Counted from the stretch's first letter, positions 24,985-36,540 are shown. The stretch: DNA of 52,319 bases from an uncultured Ruminococcus sp. (GCA_902762785.1 CACWPL010000019.1:1-52319), one strand, 5' to 3'. The notes: generated by a model not told the origin, from the letters alone. Program-made: numbers and translations.

Positions 24985-25057
24985 ACATACCCCTCCGTCT
25001 GTCAAATGGATCATTTTCGTCTATTTTCCCTTTTATTCGGCTTCGATATGCCGTCTC

Positions 25058-25116
25058 TCTTTATTAACAGATCATGTCTTTATTAAGATAATACCACACA
25101 TCTGTCCCTTTTTCAA
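25058..25116 (-). promoter_or_regulatory. Pectate lyase promoter with downstream direct repeats
   Basis: Minus-strand TTGAAA (25116-25111), 17-bp spacer, TATTAT (25093-25088). TTAATAAAGA occurs twice (25086-25077 and 25067-25058), 19 bp apart, just downstream of the -10, where a repressor or an RNA-level regulator could act. Confidence 0.6.
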
Positions 25117-25165
25117 TGGCAAATGCGGCACTATTTATTGCATATCATGACAATGAGACACAAAA

Positions 25166-25191
25166 ACGCCCCATGCGGTCACATGGGGCGT
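25166..25191 (-). terminator. Terminator after the short ATP-grasp fragment
   Basis: Perfect 10-bp stem ACGCCCCATG/CATGGGGCGT, followed on the minus strand by TTTTTG. Confidence 0.9.
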
Positions 25192-25195
25192 CAGG

Positions 25196-25354
25196 TCAGC
25201 ACATCGCATCCTCGAACGCCTCTGCGCTGCGCGGATGGCACATCGCCACGGCATAGCGCGGCGAGAGCCGATCGGCGATGAAGATGTCCTCCTTGGCGTA
25301 GTCGCGTCCCTTCGCGACATAGGCAAGGTCGGTCAGGTAAAGTATCCTTTTCAA
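25196..25354 (-). CDS. Short ORF like the N-terminus of an ATP-grasp-type protein
   Basis: 52 aa from a TTG start (AGAGGGG upstream), reading KRILYLTDLAYVAKGRDYAKEDIFIA... It looks like the first ~50 residues of bacterial ATP-grasp (RimK-like) proteins but stops before any catalytic domain. It has a promoter and a terminator of its own, so it is expressed as a stub or is a trimmed remnant. ATGs further upstream fall inside the promoter. Confidence 0.4.
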   Translation of the reverse strand: MKRILYLTDLAYVAKGRDYAKEDIFIADRLSPRYAVAMCHPRSAEAFEDAMC

Positions 25355-25391
25355 TGAGAGCCCCTCTTTCCGGGGCTTCGCGCCCCTCATC

Positions 25392-25420
25392 ATCATAGCA
25401 CATCTCCCGGAAGATGTCAA
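25392..25420 (-). promoter_or_regulatory. Promoter of the short ORF
   Basis: Minus-strand TTGACA (25420-25415), 17-bp spacer, TATGAT (25397-25392). Confidence 0.75.
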
Positions 25421-25449
25421 TAATTGGGTCGACCTTGCCGACTTTTCCC

Positions 25450-25478
25450 TTTACGATCGGTCTAAAATGTGCTATAAT
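25450..25478 (+). promoter_or_regulatory. Nitroreductase promoter
   Basis: TTTACG (25450-25455), 17-bp spacer, TATAAT (25473-25478). Confidence 0.7.
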
Positions 25479-25531
25479 AGGAGAGACCGCAGACCGCGTC
25501 TGCACACATTATACACAAGGAGGGACCTATC

Positions 25532-26059
25532 ATGAACGAGATCCTGAACGCCATCCGCACGCGCCGGAGCTGCCGCGCGTACACCCCCGAGATGCCCCCG
25601 CGCGACCTGATCGACCAGATCTGCGAGGCCGGCACCTACGCAGCCTCCGGCATGGGGCGCCAGCCCTGCCGCATCGTCGCAGTGACGGACAAAGCCCTGC
25701 GTGACCGCCTTTCTGCGATGAACGCCGCGATCATGGGCAAGGACGCTGGGTCCGACCCCTTCTACGGTGCGCCGGTCGTGCTGATCGTCCTCGCTGACCG
25801 CACCACGCCGACCTATCTCTATGACGGCTCGCTCGTCATGGGCGACCTGATGCTGGCGGCCCACGCCGTGGGGCTCGCGAGCTGCTGGATCCACCGCGCG
25901 AAGGAGGAGTTCGAGTCCGAGGAGGGCAAAGCCATCCTCCGCGGCCTCGGGATCGAGGGCGACTACGAGGGCATCGGTCACTGCGTGGTCGGCTATCCCG
26001 CCGCGCCTGCCCGCGAGGCTGCGCCCCGCAAGGAGGGCTTCATCGTCCGCAAGGACTGA
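25532..26059 (+). CDS. Nitroreductase-family FMN oxidoreductase
   Basis: 175 aa, the short class. N-terminal IRTRRSCRAYTPEMPP is the FMN-phosphate-binding motif; AGTYAASGMGRQPCRIV and the C-terminal GLASCWIHRAKEEF and HCVVGYPA complete the fold. It acts as a soluble NAD(P)H-dependent flavoenzyme on an unknown acceptor. AAGGAGGG lies 8 nt before the ATG. It is transcribed alone and ends in a terminator. Confidence 0.9.
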   Translation: MNEILNAIRTRRSCRAYTPEMPPRDLIDQICEAGTYAASGMGRQPCRIVAVTDKALRDRLSAMNAAIMGKDAGSDPFYGAPVVLIVLADRTTPTYLYDGSLVMGDLMLAAHAVGLASCWIHRAKEEFESEEGKAILRGLGIEGDYEGIGHCVVGYPAAPAREAAPRKEGFIVRKD

Positions 26060-26080
26060 CGTGTCCGTCCAATGGAAGAG

Positions 26081-26113
26081 CCGTCCCCTGTCATCACGGG
26101 AGACGGTCTTTTT
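26081..26113 (+). terminator. Terminator after the nitroreductase gene
   Basis: CCGTC...GACGG with an inner CCTG/CGGG stem, then TCTTTTT. Confidence 0.8.
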
Positions 26114-26126
26114 GCGATATGACAAA

Positions 26127-26160
26127 GAAAAGCCCCGCCGCGTCAGGACGCAGCGGGGCT
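26127..26160 (-). terminator. Terminator of the enolase gene
   Basis: Minus-strand AGCCCCGCTGCG/CGCGGCGGGGCT stem followed by TTTC. Confidence 0.85.
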
Positions 26161-26184
26161 ATGTGCATCATGCAGGTAGGGAGC

Positions 26185-28982
<2,798 letters not shown>

Positions 28983-29017
28983 GTCCTCCCCCCTTGTCGT
29001 TCATGGTCGTTTCCTAT

Positions 29018-29046
29018 ATTATAGCATATTTTGGAGGAAGATGCAA
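29018..29046 (-). promoter_or_regulatory. Promoter of the HD-GYP gene
   Basis: Minus-strand TTGCAT (29046-29041), 17-bp spacer, TATAAT (29023-29018) with TGC before the -10. Confidence 0.7.
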
Positions 29047-29135
29047 GAGGGTCGCGTCGAACAGACAGAAGGCCGTTGCGGCGTCGTTTTTTCCGATATG
29101 TAACCATCCCTTCACCAAAGTGCATAGAAATGGGC

Positions 29136-29164
29136 TTGACATTTTGTAGGATCCGTAGTATAAT
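29136..29164 (+). promoter_or_regulatory. Promoter of the cohesin-like lipoprotein
   Basis: Perfect TTGACA (29136-29141), 17-bp spacer, TATAAT (29159-29164), followed by a ~80-nt leader with a CGCAGC/GCTGCG hairpin. Confidence 0.9.
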
Positions 29165-29250
29165 ATAAGAAAAGGTCCCGCATATATCGACCCGCGAGAC
29201 GATGTATCGCAGCGCCTGTGCTGCGGTCTGCCTGAAAGGATGAAAAGACT

Positions 29251-30216
29251 ATGAAGCGTTCTATTCGTAATAAGAAGATCCTCGTGTTCTGCCTGGCTGC
29301 CGTGATGGCCGCTTGTAGCTTCGGCTGCTCTGGTGCGAAGACCAACAGCGAGACCGAGGAGATCGCGACCGAGACCATCGACGTCAACGATACCAAGCTC
29401 GACCTGACCTTCGATTATCGCAAAGGCCCGAGCATCGACGCGACTGAGGCAAAGGACGACGATTCGTCCAGCGCTGCCGATGCGACGACTGCTGCCGCTG
29501 ACAGTGCCGCAGATGGCGCTGCTACGACTGCTGCCGCGACCACCGCTGCCGGTCAGCCCGCCACCGTCGTCGAGGAGGTCACCCAGTATGTGAACGTGAC
29601 CGATGCTGCCGGTCAGCAGGTCACCGACGCTGCTGGTCAGAGCGTGACCGAGGCCACCGTGGTCGGCACCCGTGAGGTCGATGCAGCCGCTGCACCGGGC
29701 ACCCCCGCGACTGATGCTCCCGCGCCCGCTGCGACCGATGCCCCCGCGCCGGCCGCGACCGATGCGCCTGCCGCCTCCTACACGCCCGCCTATGACACCT
29801 GCAAGGCCTACTGGCTCGATATGACGCAGTATGGCGACTACATGTTCAACGGCGAGTTCCTCGTCATCAAGTTCCAGGTGAACCAGGACATCCCGGACGG
29901 CAGCTATCCTGTCACCATCGCCGCGACCGACATCGCGAGCTGGGATCTGGTGAAGTTCACGCCTGTCACCATCGACGGTGAGGTCGCTGTCAACACCACG
30001 CCCAAGGCACAGGCCGATGCGCCTGCCGACGAGTTCTCCCTCAAGCTCAACAGCGTCTCCTGCAAGCAGGGCGACACCGTCACCGTTGTGATGGATCTCC
30101 AGAACAACCCCGGCTTCTGCGGCTTCGTCATCGACATCCAGTATGATGCCAATGCCATGAGCATCGTGGAGGCTTCCGGCGGTAAGGACTTCAATTCTGC
30201 CATCAAGCTCGCCTGA
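29251..30216 (+). CDS. Lipoprotein with cohesin-like halves in permuted order
   Basis: 321 aa. Signal peptide with a lipobox-like VMAAC (Cys about 22; a second Cys follows at FGC). Residues about 60-180 are a low-complexity Ala/Thr/Asp/Pro stalk with APAATDAP repeats. Residues about 190-250 (FNGEFLVIKFQVNQDIPDGSYPVTI..VTIDGEVAVN) read like the C-terminal half of a cohesin. Residues 262-321 (FSLKLNSVSCKQGDTVTVVMDLQNNPGFCGFVIDIQYDANAMSIVEA, in parts) read like the N-terminal half. The gene ends there with a strong terminator. It may present a surface domain for dockerins or be a permuted/truncated relative. Confidence 0.6.
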   Translation: MKRSIRNKKILVFCLAAVMAACSFGCSGAKTNSETEEIATETIDVNDTKLDLTFDYRKGPSIDATEAKDDDSSSAADATTAAADSAADGAATTAAATTAAGQPATVVEEVTQYVNVTDAAGQQVTDAAGQSVTEATVVGTREVDAAAAPGTPATDAPAPAATDAPAPAATDAPAASYTPAYDTCKAYWLDMTQYGDYMFNGEFLVIKFQVNQDIPDGSYPVTIAATDIASWDLVKFTPVTIDGEVAVNTTPKAQADAPADEFSLKLNSVSCKQGDTVTVVMDLQNNPGFCGFVIDIQYDANAMSIVEASGGKDFNSAIKLA

Positions 30217-30265
30217 TCGAGCGCGGCGGAGACATCCGCTGCACGGTCAGCACCATCGCCATCAT

Positions 30266-30322
30266 CGCCACGGTACCTCTGCGGCTCATCGCCGATGCAT
30301 CAGAGGTACTGTGGCGTTTTTC
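30266..30322 (+). terminator. Terminator after the cohesin-like gene
   Basis: 16-bp stem CGCCACGGTACCTCTG/CAGAGGTACTGTGGCG with one mismatch, then TTTTT. Confidence 0.9.
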
Positions 30323-30378
30323 GTGTCACGGCGCCGACCATCGACTTGCGCTTTTTTAGATCAGCGGGGCGTGGGCTA

Positions 30379-30407
30379 TTGACAAAACATCCGATCCATG
30401 CTATAAT
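30379..30407 (+). promoter_or_regulatory. Promoter of the DUF3592-like gene
   Basis: Perfect TTGACA (30379-30384), 17-bp spacer, TATAAT (30402-30407). Confidence 0.9.
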
Positions 30408-30484
30408 CAGTAAGAGAATATCTTGCATTTTCGATAAAGACAGAGGATGACGCAGCCACCGCTGCTTTAGAAAGGAACGATCTC

Positions 30485-30955
30485 ATGCCAGTATCTGTGG
30501 ACGAAAAGATCATCATGAAAGCCTATCTGTCGCGCAAGATCAGGACGTTCCCGTTCCTGATCATCATGCTGTTCTCCCTCCTTCCGCTCGGCACGTTCAG
30601 CTTCGAGTGGGCAAGAGGCCAGCTCGCGTGGCATAAGACTGTCGCGGAGGTCGTCATGGTCACCGATGACGGCGGCGCTTTCTACAACTTCACAAATGAA
30701 AAAACAGGCGAGACCTTCAATGGTACTCTTCCGTCGTACAAGGTGCTGGTCCATTACACGATCGGCAAACCGCTAAAGGTCCACGATACCTTTGAAATGG
30801 CCTATAATACCAAGAATCCAAAGGAACGAGTCATTTTCCACAGGGTCGAGATGCAGATGCTGACATGGGCGATCGTGTTCGTGTTCTGCTTCATCATGTA
30901 TTTCTGGCTCGAATGGGACATCAAGAAGCGCTCGAACATCCACATCGCCGGATGA
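30485..30955 (+). CDS. DUF3592-like membrane protein
   Basis: 156 aa. Two hydrophobic helices (about 24-42 and 127-143) flank an external beta domain containing TVAEVVMVTDDGGAFYNFTNEKTG and VHYTIGKPLKVHDTFEMAYNTKNPKE, the layout of DUF3592 proteins. AAAGGAACG precedes the ATG. It is 18 bp upstream of another membrane protein and probably cotranscribed with it and the beta-mannosidase. Function unknown. Confidence 0.65.
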   Translation: MPVSVDEKIIMKAYLSRKIRTFPFLIIMLFSLLPLGTFSFEWARGQLAWHKTVAEVVMVTDDGGAFYNFTNEKTGETFNGTLPSYKVLVHYTIGKPLKVHDTFEMAYNTKNPKERVIFHRVEMQMLTWAIVFVFCFIMYFWLEWDIKKRSNIHIAG

Positions 30956-30973
30956 CGGACGGATAGGGGGACC

Positions 30974-31996
30974 ATGGGGATGGACATCACGCTCGCACTG
31001 ACGATCGCAGTCTTTACGATCTGTATCCTGACGATCTGGATCAAGTCGCTGCTCGACATCGCGATGGCGCTGCTCTTGGCGCCTCGTTTTGGTCTATGCT
31101 GCAAGTTTTTTTCACTGTTCGGCTTGCAATTCAAAAAAACAGACGGCCGCTGGGAGCACAGCTTCGAGCGGCTCTCTCCACTTTGTGAGCACCATGTCAC
31201 CGTCGATGTCTCCCAGACGCAGGAGGGGCATGTGCTGCGTGAACAGCAGTTCGCTCGCCTTCGCTACATCGTCAAGGCGGCCCTCGGCGTGCTCGTGACG
31301 GTGCTCGTGTGGCCGTCGGTCTCCGCCATCTTTGCGGGGAATGCCGGCTATCTCGACGTGTTCCTCGCGTCCATCGGCGCGGGGCTCCTGCTCCACGCGC
31401 TCATGGCCATGGGCATCTACATCTATGTCCACTACTTCTCGATGAAGCGTCTCGGCGGCTATGTCGATCAGCTCACGAGGCGCCTGCGTGCGGGCGATTC
31501 GTTCGCTTCCATGCAGCTCGTCCCGGTCGAGCAGCTCCCCTACAAGTCCCCGACCGCCATCGAGAAGCTGCTCTATTATAATTATTACCTGAACTATCTG
31601 CTCGAGACCGGGCAGACCGCCGCGCTCGCTGCGCCGACCCATGCGCTCACGGAGATCATGCGCGGTCGGACGTATACCATCCAAGAGACGTATAGCTATT
31701 ATTGGCTTATTTTCTACTATTCCCGCTACGAGCTCGACCCGGCGCTGGCCAAGATGTTCCTCCACCGCTGCTGGCCGACGATCAGCACGGACAAGGACGC
31801 CAACGCCAAGCGTGTGCTGGCGTATTTCGCGTTCGGGATCGAGCATGACCGCGAAAAAGCATGGACCCTGCTGAACGAGGCGCGTGCCGTTGTCGGGAGC
31901 TATTCGCTCGGCGCCGAGCGGGCGCTGGAGATCCGTCTCCTTGACGAGCTCGAGGGCTTTCTGCGTGCGCCTGTCTCGGCAGACGACGCCAAATGA
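30974..31996 (+). CDS. Membrane protein of unknown function
   Basis: 340 aa. One N-terminal hydrophobic helix (about 5-35), then FFSLFGLQFKKTDGRWEHSFERLSPLCEHH, two more helices (about 98-160), and a ~180-residue cytoplasmic helical region rich in Tyr and Leu (YYNYYLNYLLETG) that may be TPR-like. The first part recalls site-2-protease-type membrane proteins but lacks HExxH, so no activity is assigned. The start may be 30974 or the second ATG at 30980, which has better spacing from GGGGG. Confidence 0.6.
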   Translation: MGMDITLALTIAVFTICILTIWIKSLLDIAMALLLAPRFGLCCKFFSLFGLQFKKTDGRWEHSFERLSPLCEHHVTVDVSQTQEGHVLREQQFARLRYIVKAALGVLVTVLVWPSVSAIFAGNAGYLDVFLASIGAGLLLHALMAMGIYIYVHYFSMKRLGGYVDQLTRRLRAGDSFASMQLVPVEQLPYKSPTAIEKLLYYNYYLNYLLETGQTAALAAPTHALTEIMRGRTYTIQETYSYYWLIFYYSRYELDPALAKMFLHRCWPTISTDKDANAKRVLAYFAFGIEHDREKAWTLLNEARAVVGSYSLGAERALEIRLLDELEGFLRAPVSADDAK

Positions 31997-32029
31997 TCTT
32001 GCATCCCATCTCACCACAGGAGGTCACAT

Positions 32030-34465
32030 ATGATCCAGAAACTCATTCTCAACGCCGATTGGCAGATGCAGCAGGAGGGGACGGACACAGTCTATCCCTG
32101 CGCAGTCCCCTGCTCGATGTACCACACGCTCCTCACGGCCGGTGCCATCGAGGACCCTTTTTACCGTGAGAACGCCGCGGCTGCGTGTACGCTCTCGGAG
32201 AACGACTATCGCTTCACGCGGCGGTTCCCTGCTCCCGCACTGACGGACGGCGAGCGCGTCGTGCTGTGCTTCGACGGCATCGACACCATCGCGGACATCG
32301 TCCTCAACGGCAAGCCCCTCGCGCATACGGATAATATGCACCGCCGCTGGCGCTTCGACATCACCGACCGTCTCCAGGAGGAGAACGAGCTGGAGGTCAT
32401 CTGCCGCTCTCCGCTGCGGTATATCGCCAAAAAGCAGGCAGAGCGCCCGCTCTGGGGCGTGGACAGCACTGTCCCCGGCTTCCCGCACATCCGCAAGGCG
32501 CATTACATGTTCGGCTGGGACTGGGGCCCGGCGCTCCCTGACATGGGGATCTGGCGTGACGTCTATCTGGAGCTCTGGTCGAGCGGCCGGATCGAGCATG
32601 TGCAGTATCGCCAGCACCATGAGGAGGACGCCGTCGAGCTGACCGTGCTGCCGACATGGGAGCGCGAGACGGACGCCCTCCGCTGGGTGTTCGCGCTCTA
32701 TGAGCCGGACGGCTCGCTCCTCTACAAGACCGAGCCGCTGCCGCTCGCCCGCGCGCAGCTCACCGTCCGCATCAGCACCCCCAAGCTCTGGTGGGCGCAT
32801 GGCTACGGCGACCCGGATCTCTATACCGGCGTCGTCCTCCTGACCGATGCCGAGGGGAATGCCCTCGACAGCCGCACCGAGCGCATCGGTCTGCGGACGC
32901 TGACCGTCCGTCAGGAGCCGGACGAGTGGGGCGAGAGCTTCTGCCTCTGCCTCAACGGCATCGACATCTTCGCGATGGGCGCCAACTGGATCCCGTGCGA
33001 CAATTTGCTCCCCCGCTGCACGGCGGAGCGCGAGGCGGCACTGCTGCGGCAGTGCGTCGACGCGAACTTCAATGTCGTTCGCATCTGGGGCGGCGGCTTT
33101 TATCCGTCCGATGCGTTCTATGACTGCTGCGACGAGATGGGGCTCATCGTCTGGGAGGACTTCATGTTCGCCTGTGCGAACTACCAGCTCTCCGACGAGT
33201 TCTGGCAGACGACCGAGGCGGAGATCCGTGACAACATCGTCCGTCTGCGCAACCATGCCTCCCTTGGCCTCTGGTGCGGCAACAACGAGATCGAGACGGC
33301 CTTCGAGACCTGGGGCCTCCCCGAGGATGCCGCGGCTAAGGCGGACTACCTCGAGCAGTTCGAGCGTCGGATGCCCGCCATCGTGGCCGAGCTCGACCCT
33401 GACCGATTCTATTGGCGTTCCTCGCCCTCTGCCTATGGCGGATGCAAGGACACCGCCTCGAACGCCGCCGGCGATATGCACTACTGGGAGATCTGGCACA
33501 GCTTCAAGCCGTTCACGGCCTTCCGGGAGCTGTATTATCGGTTCTGCTCGGAATATGGCTTTGAATCGCTCCCGTCCCTGCGGACGATCCAGTCGTTCTG
33601 CGACGCCGACAAGGGCGACCTGAACCTGACCTCGCCCGTTATGGAGGCGCATCACAAGTGCGCACAGGGCTCCGAGAAGATCATGTACTACCTCGCACAG
33701 ATGGTGCGTTACCCGGAGACTTTTGAGCAGCTCATCCATGCGAGCCAGCTCGTGCAGGCCGAATGCATCCGCTCGAACGTCGAGCATATGCGCCGTCACC
33801 GCGGACGTTGCATGGGCTCGGTCTACTGGCAGCTCAACGACTCGAACCCCGCGATCTCATGGTCGAGCGTGGACTATGCGCTGCGGCCGAAGGGCGTGCA
33901 GTATTACGCCAAGCGGTTCCATGCGCCCGTGCTGCTGACGGCCGGGGCATTCGGCGATCCGACGTTCAATGTCTCCAACGAGAGCCGCGAGCGCTGCATC
34001 GGCACGATTCGCTGGTCGCTGCGTGACAACTGCTCCGCCGTCATCTGCGAGGGGACGATCGCCGTGGACGTACCGCCGCTGACGGCACAGTTCTTCGACC
34101 CGCCCGCTGCCCTCGCGCCCTACTACACGCCCGAGGGACGCCGGAGGTATTACCTCGCCTACGCGCTCGAGACCGAGGAGGGGGAGATCAGCACCGGCAC
34201 TTCCCTGCTGACCGTCCCGAAGCAGTTCGATTTCCTCGAGCCGCACATCCAGGTCGAGCTGCGCAAGCTGCCGTCGCATTACATCGTGACGCTCACGTCC
34301 GATGTGTTCGTACAGGCGGCGGAGCTGGTGTGCCGCACAGCGGACGTCCGCTTCTCCGACAACTGGCTCGACCTCCACGCCGGCATCCCCGTGACCGTGA
34401 CCATCCCCAAGCAGGAGGGCATCACGCTCGAGATCCTGCGCAGGGAGCTGTATATCGTACACTAA
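32030..34465 (+). CDS. GH2 beta-mannosidase
   Basis: 811 aa, no signal peptide, so cytoplasmic. Hydrolyses terminal beta-mannose from manno-oligosaccharides. N-terminal jelly-roll (WQMQQEG..YPCAVPCSMYHTLL..DPFYREN), the mannosidase-specific IRKAHYMFGWDWGPALPDMGIWRDV, and the barrel with acid/base Glu420 in WCGNNEIE and nucleophile Glu508 in CSEYGFESLPS. MGSVYWQLNDSNPAISWSSVD is also typical. AGGAGG lies 8 nt before the ATG. It would complete mannan use started by extracellular enzymes. Confidence 0.93.
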   Translation: MIQKLILNADWQMQQEGTDTVYPCAVPCSMYHTLLTAGAIEDPFYRENAAAACTLSENDYRFTRRFPAPALTDGERVVLCFDGIDTIADIVLNGKPLAHTDNMHRRWRFDITDRLQEENELEVICRSPLRYIAKKQAERPLWGVDSTVPGFPHIRKAHYMFGWDWGPALPDMGIWRDVYLELWSSGRIEHVQYRQHHEEDAVELTVLPTWERETDALRWVFALYEPDGSLLYKTEPLPLARAQLTVRISTPKLWWAHGYGDPDLYTGVVLLTDAEGNALDSRTERIGLRTLTVRQEPDEWGESFCLCLNGIDIFAMGANWIPCDNLLPRCTAEREAALLRQCVDANFNVVRIWGGGFYPSDAFYDCCDEMGLIVWEDFMFACANYQLSDEFWQTTEAEIRDNIVRLRNHASLGLWCGNNEIETAFETWGLPEDAAAKADYLEQFERRMPAIVAELDPDRFYWRSSPSAYGGCKDTASNAAGDMHYWEIWHSFKPFTAFRELYYRFCSEYGFESLPSLRTIQSFCDADKGDLNLTSPVMEAHHKCAQGSEKIMYYLAQMVRYPETFEQLIHASQLVQAECIRSNVEHMRRHRGRCMGSVYWQLNDSNPAISWSSVDYALRPKGVQYYAKRFHAPVLLTAGAFGDPTFNVSNESRERCIGTIRWSLRDNCSAVICEGTIAVDVPPLTAQFFDPPAALAPYYTPEGRRRYYLAYALETEEGEISTGTSLLTVPKQFDFLEPHIQVELRKLPSHYIVTLTSDVFVQAAELVCRTADVRFSDNWLDLHAGIPVTVTIPKQEGITLEILRRELYIVH

Positions 34466-34471
34466 AAAATG

Positions 34472-34500
34472 CGTCCCCGACCGTGTGGCCGGGGACGTTT
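34472..34500 (+). terminator. Terminator after the beta-mannosidase gene
   Basis: CGTCCCCG/CGGGGACG stem then TTT. Confidence 0.8.
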
Positions 34501-34509
34501 CGTATATCC

Positions 34510-35976
34510 TTAAGGTGCGGACTGCGTGTCGTTCATCGCCGCCTGCTCCGGGGTGAGGGTGGCGCAGGCCTCGAAGGTGCCGACCTCCTCGCCCTCCTTA
34601 TTATATAGGTGCATCGTCCCGAGCTCGTAGACCACCACCTCATCTCGCTCCTGCTCGACCCTCCAGTCGGCGCCCGCCCTGTCGCAGATGTTGCCGCGCA
34701 GGAGGTCGGTCTTCGCGACGGCGAAGAGCTCGTCCTTGCGGATGTAGGTCTGCTCGGCCTTGTCGCCGCCGAACGCGATCAGGTCGCACAGCAGGTCGTA
34801 GTGCTCATCATCGAACGGATAGCCGCCGCACGAGCCGTAGATCTCGCCCTTGCTGTTCATCCCGTAGCCGTACCAGCGGGACGGCACGCTGCCATAGCGC
34901 GCGATGATCGTCTCGAGCGCCGTGGCGTCACATGTCTCGTTGGTGTCGGCATCGCCCTCCGCCGTCACGACGCCGTCCTCATCCTCCCAGACCTCACGGA
35001 ACGTCCAGGCCGGGTCGGCCTCGAGCGCGGTCCGCTGCGCCTCGGTGAACACGTCCGGCGCCGCGGCCTCCTCCCCATACTGGACGCCGTCCGCCGCACA
35101 GGTGTACTCGACCGCGCCGTCTGCATCCTTGCTCAGGATATAGGGCAAAAAGCCGGTCTCCTTGTCGAGATAGGCCGTCCAATCATAGACCGCATCGTCC
35201 TCGATCGTGCCCTCGAGCACCCATACCTCGCGCCCCTCGTAGACGGTCTGGTCGGTGACATGCCAGCGCGTCAGATCGTCGAGCATATCGGAGTAGATCT
35301 GCACCGGCAAGTAACCCAGCAGGGTCTCCCTCACCAGCGTCCCGGCAGCATCCGTCCGATGGATGACCGTGCATTCGCTGAGGGGAGAGTCGCAGAGGTG
35401 CGTGTAGACATCGCCCTCGACATAGCAGGTGCATGTGTACCTCATCCCGCTGATGTCCTCCGTGTAGACGAACGAGCCGCGGTCGGCGGGGATGTCCAGC
35501 GCGAGGGTGAGGTCGTCCTCCTCGGTCTGCATGGTCGTGTGCAGGTGCAGGCTCATGCGGCCGATGCTGTCCGGGAAGGACTGGTAGAGCGCGTAGGCCG
35601 CCGCCTGGTCGGGCAGGGCGACGATCGGTGTCTCCTCTATGGAGACGGGCACCTCGACATCGGTCGCGGGCGTCAGGCTGTCGGGCGACTTCGAGCGTAG
35701 CCAGAGCGCCCCCGCCGCCGTCCCGCCGATGACGAGCAGGCAGGCGGCAGCGGCCGCAATGTGTCGAAAATGCGTGTGTTTGACGGTCACGGCAGTACCG
35801 CGGACCTCGTCCTCGAAATGGGAATCGTCATGCATCATGATCTTCCTTTCTGCACGGTCGAGGAGCCTTGCCCGCTCCGGCGACCCCGGCGGGATCGCGA
35901 GCGCGGCGAGCCTTGCGGCCGTCTCCTCGTCCGAATGGCGCAGCAGCGCGGCTGCGCGGTCGTCTGTACGTTTCAT
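34510..35976 (-). CDS. Membrane-anchored partner of the sigma factor (putative anti-sigma)
   Basis: 488 aa. The N-terminal ~72 residues are cytoplasmic and charged; one membrane helix follows (about 74-94, IAAAAACLLVIGGTAAGALWL); the rest is a large acidic external domain with a LolA/outer-membrane-carrier-like flavour (DDLTRWHVTDQTVYEGREVWVLEG, AYLDKETGFLPYILSKD). It begins 12 bp after the sigma gene stop with AAAGGAGG, so the two are cotranscribed. The arrangement suggests an anti-sigma factor sensing the envelope; no zinc HxxxCxxC motif is seen, so this rests on context. Confidence 0.6.
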   Translation of the reverse strand: MKRTDDRAAALLRHSDEETAARLAALAIPPGSPERARLLDRAERKIMMHDDSHFEDEVRGTAVTVKHTHFRHIAAAAACLLVIGGTAAGALWLRSKSPDSLTPATDVEVPVSIEETPIVALPDQAAAYALYQSFPDSIGRMSLHLHTTMQTEEDDLTLALDIPADRGSFVYTEDISGMRYTCTCYVEGDVYTHLCDSPLSECTVIHRTDAAGTLVRETLLGYLPVQIYSDMLDDLTRWHVTDQTVYEGREVWVLEGTIEDDAVYDWTAYLDKETGFLPYILSKDADGAVEYTCAADGVQYGEEAAAPDVFTEAQRTALEADPAWTFREVWEDEDGVVTAEGDADTNETCDATALETIIARYGSVPSRWYGYGMNSKGEIYGSCGGYPFDDEHYDLLCDLIAFGGDKAEQTYIRKDELFAVAKTDLLRGNICDRAGADWRVEQERDEVVVYELGTMHLYNKEGEEVGTFEACATLTPEQAAMNDTQSAP

Positions 35977-35988
35977 GATGGGCCTCCT

Positions 35989-36540
35989 TTACCAGATGTC
36001 GGCATCCGCCAGCGCCTTTCGCAGACGCTTGACGGCGCGTTCACAGCGCTTGCGGACGTTCGCCGGGGTGAGCCCGAGCGACGCCGCGATCTCCCTGGAA
36101 TCACGTCCGAGCCAGTATTTTTGCAGCAGGATGGCCGAGTCCGGCTCTCCCAGCGCTTGGATCTGCTCGATGAGGATGCGCCGTTGGGCGGCGTCCTCCG
36201 CAATGGCATCGGGACGGTCGGGGTCGATCGGCTCGGGGCGTTCCTCCTCGTCGAGCGACACGGTCGGATGCCGCCCGAGGGCGCGGGCGGTATTGAGCGC
36301 ATGATGCCGCGCGACCGTGCCGATGTAGGCCTTGAGCGAGCCCTCCCGGATGTCGCCGAAATGCTGCATCACGTCCGCCATCGTGTCCGCGACACACTCC
36401 TCCATGTCCTCCTGCGTCCCGATCCCGGTCAGGATCCGATGCGCGATGGCGAACACATAATGGAAATAGGCATCGAACAGCGCCTGATGCCCCTCCCGCG
36501 GATCACGCGCCCACGCGGCGCGCACGTCCTGTTCGTTCAT
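35989..36540 (-). CDS. ECF-type RNA polymerase sigma factor
   Basis: 183 aa. Region 2 runs from GHQALFDAYFHYVFAIAHRIL to EECVADTMADVMQHF and SLKAYIGTVARHHALNTAR; region 4 is a helix-turn-helix in LLQKYWLGRDSREIAASLGLTPANVRKRCERAVKRLRKAL. ATG at 36540 has GGGGG 8 nt upstream; ATG at 36546 is too close. Possible autoregulatory ECF boxes GAAC and TCTCA lie at about 36588 and 36570 on the minus strand, with slightly short spacing. It is the first gene of a two-gene operon with a membrane partner. Confidence 0.9.
   Translation of the reverse strand: MNEQDVRAAWARDPREGHQALFDAYFHYVFAIAHRILTGIGTQEDMEECVADTMADVMQHFGDIREGSLKAYIGTVARHHALNTARALGRHPTVSLDEEERPEPIDPDRPDAIAEDAAQRRILIEQIQALGEPDSAILLQKYWLGRDSREIAASLGLTPANVRKRCERAVKRLRKALADADIW

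Noticed and set aside
30974-31996. Site-2 protease
   Set aside because: General membrane layout is suggestive but no HExxH or second metal motif is present.
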